A stretch of DNA of 37,760 nt, from assembly GCA_022799355.1 (NCBI GenBank), contig JAAWOG010000032.1:1-37760 (forward strand), written 5' to 3'. Origin of the DNA: Lachnospiraceae bacterium (lineage in GTDB: Bacteria > Bacillota > Clostridia > Lachnospirales > Lachnospiraceae). A model generated the notes under the pieces. It was not told the DNA's origin. It ran no database searches and worked only from the letters and a program-made list of their open reading frames with translations. Of this stretch, positions 1-6,204 are shown piece by piece. The position numbers and the translations under genes are program-made. The stretch's first letter is position 1. Each line of letters opens with the position of its first letter.

Positions 1-54
1 AAGCATCGCCGTAGAACATTCCGCGACCCTCGGCAAAGATGTCAACATAGGGGC

Positions 55-261
55 TTACGCGGAAACGGCCGGCAGTTCATAATCCACACCGCGGGGATCT
101 TTATCCACATCCATCAGGCATAGTATTGTATCATCTACCCTGTGCCTGGAAATATTCCTCTCTTTCGGTTCCATCACATCCTTTAGAAATATAATAAGAA
201 TAAAAAATGTTATTCCTGCTATCGCTGCAATTAACCTGTTTCTTCTGCGTTTTCTCTCCAT
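55..261 (-). CDS. Small single-pass membrane protein, possible immunity protein of the adjacent PAAR effector
   Basis: This 68-aa protein has a very basic N-terminus (MERKRRRNR) followed by one hydrophobic segment at about residues 10-26, then a charged tail of about 40 residues. The start is supported by a GGAGGG site 7 nt upstream, inside the end of the effector gene, and only 3 nt separate the two genes, so they should be cotranslated. I recognise no family. Its position directly after a gene for a predicted wall-cleaving effector suggests an immunity protein that protects the producer, but this is inference from context. The basic N-terminus predicts that the tail faces outward, where a wall hydrolase would act. 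It is the last CIS gene visible before the window edge. Confidence 0.6.
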   Translation of the reverse strand: MERKRRRNRLIAAIAGITFFILIIFLKDVMEPKERNISRHRVDDTILCLMDVDKDPRGVDYELPAVSA

Positions 262-264
262 CAG

Positions 265-1743
265 TCAGCCCTCCAAAAATTCTTTCTTTGCCCTATCCCA
301 ATCTGCCCTTCTTTCTTCCCACCCATTTGGCAATGATGTGCTTCTTTTATCACTGGAAACCATAGTCATTTCTTCTTTCCATATATCCTCAGGCGCTTTA
401 CAGATATATTCCAAGTCGCCTTTATAAAAGTCTCGTTTACCATTAACGGCATACTGTAATGCGAGAAACAGATTATCCTGATTAGCATTCTCAAAATGAT
501 CTATATATTCATTAATTGTCATATTGATTTGCAGGTCATCCTTTTGTGTTTTTTCATTCCACTCAAAAAGGGCTACATTTTTGTCTGTGATTCCCCAAAA
601 CCATACGGCGGATTCAATCGAATATTTTTTTGCGACAAATTCTGTAGAATTCAATTTTTCTCCATCTATAATTGCCTTATATGTATTATCTGTTACATCT
701 TTCCCCCCTACACGGCTGGTAGTATATTGTTCCAGATAATTTTCTACAATATCTCTTTCCTCACCTTCCGGCAGGATTTCATACAAATACTTCATAAAAT
801 TTTCCTGTGTTTCTCCGGTCACATGAATGAGTCCCGCTCCCCGCGTGTTTATCGTATAATCCTTCTTATCAAAATATCCGTCATTATATTTCTCCGTCAA
901 ACCCACACCATACTCACACTCTATACCAATCGTACTTAAAAACATCAGTATGCTTCTTTCCTCCGTGATCCCCGCCTCATACATTTCCTTCTGTAATACT
1001 TCAAAAAACCTTCCGTCATACCTTTCCTGCAGTGTCGCCATATCCCACCTTTTATTAATATCTTTTAAAGCTTTTTCATTCACATACTTATAAATATATT
1101 TCATCTCCTTCATTATTTCTCTTCTCTCCGCCATCTCCCTCCTTATTTCAACAAGGTCTTCCCTGGCTCCTTTTACTTTACCGTCGCCCCCGTCAGGGAA
1201 CCCCCCTGCCGGCGACAGTACCGGTGCTGGTTCCACCGAAACTTTCTCCGCCGTCAGTTCCTCATCCTCCACCGCTTCTTCCACCTGCAGCACGACCGTA
1301 ATAATCCCGCCGTACCTGCAAGCGCACTGGCTCTCAAGCGTCAGTGCAGGCGCTCCGTCGATCATATGGTCCTCGCTGGTAAATACCCAGGGGAGGGGCG
1401 TATCCGGCTCGCACTTGTTGAACATCACATGCTCCCTTAAGAAAGCCTCTATCTTAACAGCCCTTTTAGCCTGCCTTTTTGCCGCCTTCATAAAAAAGCT
1501 GTCTCCCTCCTCAGCCTTAAATTTTTCATCCGCCTCTTTTTTTGCCTGCTCATAGATCTCTTTGGAATTGCAGTCGCCAAAATGCGTCAGGTTGATCTTT
1601 ACCACATGGTCGTTCGCGTTCAGGACCGGCTGTCCCTGAAAGATGATCCCATGCCCTGTTTTCGTCGAAATATAGTTTTCCATTGTGCCTTCGCTGCATT
1701 TTGCCATCATCCCGTACACTACATATTTTTTGTTTTCTTCCAT
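265..1743 (-). CDS. PAAR-like (DUF4280) spike-tip protein fused to a GH19/lysozyme-like effector domain
   Basis: Residues about 5-152 match the PAAR-like DUF4280 pattern: an early G-x-x-x-K-C, then FGDC at 55-58, a later Cys at 111, and a CxC followed by GG-I at 140-147. Such proteins cap the VgrG spike. A linker at about 155-200 (acidic, then Pro/Gly-rich) leads to a C-terminal domain resembling GH19 chitinase/lysozyme folds. Its landmarks are GIECEYG (candidate catalytic Glu275), LTEKYN (Glu284), RGAGLIHVTG at 301-310 (like the family's G-x-G-x-I-Q-L-T-G) and an ESAVWFW motif near 377-383. It would therefore cut peptidoglycan or a related glycan when injected. The C-terminal coding part is visibly more AT-rich than the N-terminal part, as expected for an exchangeable toxin module. 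The start codon abuts the previous stop (TAA-ATG). The PAAR call is firmer than the hydrolase call. Confidence 0.75.
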   Translation of the reverse strand: MEENKKYVVYGMMAKCSEGTMENYISTKTGHGIIFQGQPVLNANDHVVKINLTHFGDCNSKEIYEQAKKEADEKFKAEEGDSFFMKAAKRQAKRAVKIEAFLREHVMFNKCEPDTPLPWVFTSEDHMIDGAPALTLESQCACRYGGIITVVLQVEEAVEDEELTAEKVSVEPAPVLSPAGGFPDGGDGKVKGAREDLVEIRREMAERREIMKEMKYIYKYVNEKALKDINKRWDMATLQERYDGRFFEVLQKEMYEAGITEERSILMFLSTIGIECEYGVGLTEKYNDGYFDKKDYTINTRGAGLIHVTGETQENFMKYLYEILPEGEERDIVENYLEQYTTSRVGGKDVTDNTYKAIIDGEKLNSTEFVAKKYSIESAVWFWGITDKNVALFEWNEKTQKDDLQINMTINEYIDHFENANQDNLFLALQYAVNGKRDFYKGDLEYICKAPEDIWKEEMTMVSSDKRSTSLPNGWEERRADWDRAKKEFLEG

Positions 1744-2271
1744 TTATTTTACCTCTACCCTCTGCAGACTTACCCCGTAGGGCCTTCTTCGCAAAATACT
1801 CTCTGCCACCGGCAGCGCCACCACAACTTTATACTCCAATATTCCCCCGATCCGGAATACAGGGTGCCCTTCTGCCTTCCTTTCGTCCAATACCAGCCTT
1901 TTTAACATCCCGTTATCGTACTTCTCTGCCGATTCGTGAAGGCAGTCTACCCTCTCAAAGCCGGGAACCCAATACATGGGATACCTGCCGCACAGTTCCG
2001 ATGTCGGAAAGAGTTGCACCCCCTTACATTCCAGCGTTTTGTCATACAGCTTCAAAACCTTTCTCAGCCGGTCCGATACCATATAAGCCGGATCTGTCAG
2101 GATATCACATGCCTCTTCTGTCTCCCTTCCGCTGAAATAGGCTACCTTCAGCCTCTCAAGCGCCTCAAAATCCTCTTTTGTCATTTCATGGTTATATTTT
2201 TTTCTGTCCAGCTTCATGACCGCCACCGGATTTCTCACATTTTTACTCTGTACAAGTTCAAAATACTCCAT
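1744..2271 (-). CDS. Unassigned 175-aa protein, Imm11/Imm43-like in pattern
   Basis: This is a soluble mixed alpha/beta protein with no signal peptide or membrane segment. A central stretch (VSDRLRKVLKLYD, then VQLFP about 10 residues later) resembles the arrangement 'serine-x-x-leu-x-x-leu-leu ... val-x-phe-x-pro' seen in DUF1629/Imm11- and Imm43-type immunity proteins of polymorphic toxin systems. The resemblance is by eye only. It lies between the pentapeptide-repeat gene (15 nt upstream) and the PAAR effector gene (no gap downstream), so it belongs to the effector end of the operon. It could be an effector chaperone, an immunity protein or an accessory spike factor. A weak AAGGG site precedes the ATG. 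Confidence 0.5.
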   Translation of the reverse strand: MEYFELVQSKNVRNPVAVMKLDRKKYNHEMTKEDFEALERLKVAYFSGRETEEACDILTDPAYMVSDRLRKVLKLYDKTLECKGVQLFPTSELCGRYPMYWVPGFERVDCLHESAEKYDNGMLKRLVLDERKAEGHPVFRIGGILEYKVVVALPVAESILRRRPYGVSLQRVEVK

Positions 2272-2286
2272 ACATAACGCCCTTTC

Positions 2287-3354
2287 TCATCTGACAGCAT
2301 CCTCATCCGCAGTCTCCCCGGGGGCCTCCGCTCCCCGGCATAAAATCTCAAGCCCTTCCACATCGCATTCCTTTAAAAGCGCTTCAAACCCCGGGCAGCC
2401 CTCTATCCTTCCGCCGGCAAACCCGCAGCGGTAAAATTCCGCCGGCTCATAATATTCCTCCATGCCTGCGCCGTCCTCCGGCAGAAAGGATACCTTCTCA
2501 AAGGTGCTGCCGCGGAAATCGCATCGGATAAACAGCGCGCCCTTCATCAGGGTATCCCTGACGGTTATATTGTCAAACCTGCAGCCGTCAAAAACACAGT
2601 CGTTCATCCGGCACTCTTCTACCTCGCTGCCCTCAAAAACACAGTCCGTAAACCTGCAGTTTTCCATAGCCAGCCCCTTAAATGCTTTATCCTTATAATG
2701 CACTGCCGCAAACCTGCGAAAATCCAGTGCTGTATTTTCATCACAGTTGAATACATCCACCTCCGGCAATATGGCATAAATAAGCTTCTGCCAGTCTCTG
2801 TATTCCCCCATTCCTATCACAAACGTCTTTTCTTTCCGTACCCGCGCCAGCATCCTCAAATCCAGCGCATCCGCTATGATGTAGCGGAACCTGCCGGAAA
2901 AATAATACAGTAAGCTGCGAACAGCGCGCAGTTTCAGCCTTTCCAGTCCTGCCGGGTAAATATACCTTCCCAGCCCTTCTTTTGCGATCGCAGCCTTTAA
3001 CTCATCTGTCATGATATCCAGGTATCCGGCAAGCCAGGGCGCCGGCATATACCCTGTCAGCACCTCATCCCCATAAACCCTTCCGCCTTCCCCATAGCTG
3101 TCGATCCGGAATCCGGCATCTTTATCCCCTAATGAGGTATACAAAAACGAAAGCGCCACCTCCGCCACAGGCACTGCTGATTTCTCTTCCTGCAGCTTTA
3201 TAATGCCCTCCATGTACCGGCACAGGCAGCTTCTGACATCCCCCGTTATCCCTTCCTGCCTCCTGTCAAATTCCCCGACCGTATGAAGCGCCATTTTCTG
3301 AAATGCCGGAGGATAGTAAACCTCCTCAAACATTTCCATATAACTCTCCGCCAT
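2287..3354 (-). CDS. Pentapeptide-repeat protein of the CIS locus
   Basis: This protein of about 355 aa has an alpha-helical N-terminal half and, from roughly residue 225 to 295, a run of pentapeptide repeats (units such as CRFTD, CVFEG, CRMND, CVFDG, CRFDN, CDFRG, STFEK) that should form a right-handed quadrilateral beta-helix. I chose the ATG at 3354 because AAGGAGGG lies 5 nt upstream; a GTG two codons earlier is the alternative. Pentapeptide proteins are found next to VgrG genes in some type VI clusters as effectors or spike accessories. Here the gene sits immediately after vgrG (15 nt), so a role as cargo, adaptor or spike extension is inferred. No catalytic motif is visible. Confidence 0.75.
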   Translation of the reverse strand: MAESYMEMFEEVYYPPAFQKMALHTVGEFDRRQEGITGDVRSCLCRYMEGIIKLQEEKSAVPVAEVALSFLYTSLGDKDAGFRIDSYGEGGRVYGDEVLTGYMPAPWLAGYLDIMTDELKAAIAKEGLGRYIYPAGLERLKLRAVRSLLYYFSGRFRYIIADALDLRMLARVRKEKTFVIGMGEYRDWQKLIYAILPEVDVFNCDENTALDFRRFAAVHYKDKAFKGLAMENCRFTDCVFEGSEVEECRMNDCVFDGCRFDNITVRDTLMKGALFIRCDFRGSTFEKVSFLPEDGAGMEEYYEPAEFYRCGFAGGRIEGCPGFEALLKECDVEGLEILCRGAEAPGETADEDAVR

Positions 3355-3369
3355 CAGCACCCTCCTTCG

Positions 3370-4782
3370 TTAATTGATCAGCACTTCGCCTGCCGCCAGT
3401 GTCGCCGTGTTTTCCGTAAGTTCCAGATAGGCATCCTCCGTACCGATCACCACCTGGTTTGACGCAATGATATGGACATCCTTAGATGCCGTAATGCTTA
3501 CCTTTGCCTCCGATGAGATCGTTATGTCTTTATCGGAATGAATATCGATCCCATCCTCGTCTGTCAGATTGATAAATATTTTTCCTGACTTTCCGATGAT
3601 ATACATTCCCTCATCCGTTAAAAGGATCTCCTTGCCCCCGGGCGCCTTCCAGCTTTTATTATGGGGATTGGACGGGGGCGATGCACAGACAGAGCTTGCC
3701 GCAAAAGCCTCTCCTTCCTCTCCGGAAGGAAAAAATACCAGCACCTCGTCCTCTTCCTCGGGCATGCAGTACCAGCCGCTTCCATCGCTGGAGGAATACG
3801 TGGTGGAATAGGGGAACCACCAGTTTCCCCCTGTATCGTACTCCTTATCCACAGAGGTGAGAAACACCTGCACTTTATCCCCCTGTACCGCCTGAACCCT
3901 CCCCTTCATCATCTTTCCTGATGCCTGGGCATTTGCTGTCTTTGGCACCGCAATCCCCGCAAAACGGCTTCCGGTCCCTCCTGTTCCTCCCCCGCCGCCT
4001 CCCAGCAGCCCATACTTCATCTGTAAAATACCATCCTCCAAAGATGCTTCCACACTTTTGATATTCCTTACCCTTCCGTTGAACAGAACCTCGTCTCCCA
4101 GATACGCATATGCATAAGACCGCACTGTTTCGCCGGAAAAATCCTCTGCCATCGCCCCCGGTGATCCTGCAAGCCCTTCCGTATCGCTGCCATAATCAAA
4201 AAACGCCGTGTCTTCCGATACCCGCCGGCATGCCGGCGGAAGCCCTACATATATCTGGGATCTTTCCGAAAAAAGGTTGGCTGTCAGCGGGGCATCCAGC
4301 CTCGATGCCATTCTCTTCGCAAACTCCCAGTCCGTCTCCCCGTACTGCATGACCAGGGCGCCGATTGCCCTGTCTGAGACCATCATATGCACATCTGCAA
4401 TATCCTCAATATTCCCCCCTATGGTCTTTTCATAAGTTGCCGCCGTATTCTGATACGTTTTGTTCTTCTTTACAACGTCCGTCAGCCTGCTCGTCGAACA
4501 AAGTTCCAGAGTGACCAGACTGTACGCATTATCCTGTTGCAGGGATGTCGCGGCTATTATGCCACAGAACAGCTTTTTCGGCTGCCCCTCCGCCGCAGCA
4601 GTAATAAGGATAATGCTTCTCTCATCTAACCTCTGCAGGCTGTCCTGTACAGTCTGCGTATCCGCCTCCCCGACGACTTTTGCCATGGCGTGTTCGTTCG
4701 GCACATGCCGAATCGACAGCGAACGAACCTTTTGAAAAGGAAACCCCTCTACTTTGATGTTGAGATACGAAATTGTCTCCAT
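3370..4782 (-). CDS. vgrG: VgrG/Pvc8-family spike protein
   Basis: This 470-aa spike protein would trimerise at the tip of the inner tube. Residues 1-255 form a gp27-like hub with the family's typical QYGETDWEFAKRMASR stretch (146-161). A glycine-rich linker (260-271) follows, then a gp5-like OB-fold from about 289 to 370 (MMKGRVQAV; WWFPYST; GWYCMPEEEDEVLVFF). A repetitive beta-strand C-terminus (about 384-470) has the K/D/I-rich periodicity of a triple-stranded beta-helix needle. It ends after this needle with no C-terminal toxin domain, so cargo probably rides on the separate PAAR protein encoded three genes downstream. A strong AGGAGGAG site precedes the start, and the upstream stop is 2 nt away. 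This is the firmest single marker that the locus is a contractile injection system. Confidence 0.93.
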   Translation of the reverse strand: METISYLNIKVEGFPFQKVRSLSIRHVPNEHAMAKVVGEADTQTVQDSLQRLDERSIILITAAAEGQPKKLFCGIIAATSLQQDNAYSLVTLELCSTSRLTDVVKKNKTYQNTAATYEKTIGGNIEDIADVHMMVSDRAIGALVMQYGETDWEFAKRMASRLDAPLTANLFSERSQIYVGLPPACRRVSEDTAFFDYGSDTEGLAGSPGAMAEDFSGETVRSYAYAYLGDEVLFNGRVRNIKSVEASLEDGILQMKYGLLGGGGGGTGGTGSRFAGIAVPKTANAQASGKMMKGRVQAVQGDKVQVFLTSVDKEYDTGGNWWFPYSTTYSSSDGSGWYCMPEEEDEVLVFFPSGEEGEAFAASSVCASPPSNPHNKSWKAPGGKEILLTDEGMYIIGKSGKIFINLTDEDGIDIHSDKDITISSEAKVSITASKDVHIIASNQVVIGTEDAYLELTENTATLAAGEVLIN

Positions 4783-4784
4783 GC

Positions 4785-5408
4785 CTACTCCTCCTCTATG
4801 AAATGAAACGACTGCAGCATCTCCTCCGCGATCACATGATACCTGTCAAAATATTTATAATGAAAGTTGATAAACCCTATCAGCATCCTTCCCTCTAAAG
4901 AACTGAAAAACATGATATTATATACGGCATCCGTAACGGTATGAGAGACCAACTCTATATGTGATATGGTATGTTCCCCCTCCCTGCGCACTTTCTGCCC
5001 GTAAATTTTGACTTTAGGTCCCATTTTTGCCAGAATCATCTTTGCCAGTTTCCCGAATTCTCCCATATATTCCTCCGGAACCTCATGGCTCGTATAATGA
5101 AACCCCGCTGAAAGGTTCAGATATGCATTCCCAAACACTACATCCGGTTTGTTCCCGAGGATATAAATGGCTTTCACAGCCTCCGGCGTAAGCTCCTCAA
5201 AATCATCGGGCATCCACATAGCCGCTTTTCCATCTAACAGCACCCGCTCGGAAAACCTTACCGGAACCTTATGGATTTGGACCGTCCCGTCAAATATGGA
5301 CTGCTTCTTCTCTTCCTCCACCGTCTCCTTCGCAAAACGCTGTTTCTCAAACTCTTCCATTTTTTCTTTTTGCAGTAATATTTTTTCATCCACCTGTCTC
5401 ATATGCAT
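4785..5408 (-). CDS. Unassigned 207-aa CIS protein, possible PsbP/DcrB (Eag-like) fold chaperone
   Basis: Residues 1-35 are a charged helix (KEKMEEFEKQRFAKETVEEEKK). The rest reads as a compact alpha/beta domain that opens with a strand set, 'MWMPDDFEELTPEAV', and closes with 'MLQSFHFIEEE'. An opening lipid/amphipathic strand followed by a closing I/L-x-S-F-x-F strand is typical of PsbP/DcrB-like folds, which include the DUF1795 Eag chaperones that load type VI effectors onto VgrG. The position directly upstream of vgrG fits such a role. This is a fold guess from pattern, not a recognised family. Two in-frame starts, 5408 and 5402, are both possible from the spacing of GGAG and GAGGAG sites. 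Confidence 0.5.
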   Translation of the reverse strand: MHMRQVDEKILLQKEKMEEFEKQRFAKETVEEEKKQSIFDGTVQIHKVPVRFSERVLLDGKAAMWMPDDFEELTPEAVKAIYILGNKPDVVFGNAYLNLSAGFHYTSHEVPEEYMGEFGKLAKMILAKMGPKVKIYGQKVRREGEHTISHIELVSHTVTDAVYNIMFFSSLEGRMLIGFINFHYKYFDRYHVIAEEMLQSFHFIEEE

Positions 5409-5412
5409 CTCC

Positions 5413-6189
5413 TCACTCCACCATAATCTTCCACCGCTTCTTATTCCCTCCTCCTTCCGCCCTCTCCCCGCGCTTTACCTCCTTCAGTATCCTCGCAAGT
5501 TCCCGGTAAAGGGCGGCATTGGATATATCCCGCAGCTTCTTTTTATCCCTGTGTCCCACATAAGCCGAGAGCGCCTCTGCACATACCTGCCTCTCCTGCT
5601 CCAATAACTGCACACAGAACATCGCGTCAAAATCCGACAGCCCTCCCGCCTCCAGCATCTCCTCCGCAAACGCCTTCAGGATCTCCGGCGACAGAGTGCT
5701 CCCGCCCCTTGCCGCATATGCCGCATGGATCGTATTTAACGTATCAAATTCCGTATTCCTGTCCTCGAAATCCTGATACCGGGACCGGAGTTTTGCCCCC
5801 TTCTGGAGCTTGAACCTGCACAGCTCAAACTCCCCTTTTCCAAGCTTCTCCTCCTCTGTCAGCGCAAGGCTGATCCTGCGGCTGATAAAGTTCTCCTCCT
5901 TTGTCTTGTCGGATATATGGAGTTTCAACACTGTCGTGGTATCTGTCGGGTAATAGGCTGCCGCCATGGGCTCTTTGATCAGGACCATCTCCCCTTCATA
6001 AAATACGATACCTTCGTTTAAGATAATGTCATCCTCCGTCGTTGTCAGCCTGCACCCCGACAAAATGCCATCCCCCCAGTCTTTATACAGAAGCTGCCCT
6101 GCCAGATAGGCGTGGTCCGACAACGCCTCAAGCATACTCTTCCTCAATATATGCGCGTCCTGAAAAAGCGGGATCGCCTGCCTCATCAT
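5413..6189 (-). CDS. Unassigned 258-aa CIS protein, possible baseplate/fibre connector (TssK-like position)
   Basis: The N-terminal approximately 130 residues have the look of phage baseplate or fibre-attachment proteins and of TssK shoulders. They start with a short 'LFQDAHILRKSMLEALSDHAYLAG' type helix, then a beta-rich part (GILSGCRL, ILNEGIVFYEGEMVLI) in which a zero-state description alternates with strand pairs, then 'LKLHISDKT'. The C-terminal half is helical and charged, rich in Arg/Lys/Glu at the end. There is no membrane segment. It lies between the Hsp70-like gene (15 nt) and the chaperone-like gene (4 nt). I do not recognise the family; assignment to the baseplate is inference from neighbourhood and strand pattern. 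Start: GGAGGA lies 3-5 nt upstream of two consecutive ATGs, so either may be used. Confidence 0.5.
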   Translation of the reverse strand: MMRQAIPLFQDAHILRKSMLEALSDHAYLAGQLLYKDWGDGILSGCRLTTTEDDIILNEGIVFYEGEMVLIKEPMAAAYYPTDTTTVLKLHISDKTKEENFISRRISLALTEEEKLGKGEFELCRFKLQKGAKLRSRYQDFEDRNTEFDTLNTIHAAYAARGGSTLSPEILKAFAEEMLEAGGLSDFDAMFCVQLLEQERQVCAEALSAYVGHRDKKKLRDISNAALYRELARILKEVKRGERAEGGGNKKRWKIMVE

Positions 6190-6204
6190 AGTCCTCCTCC
6201 TTCC

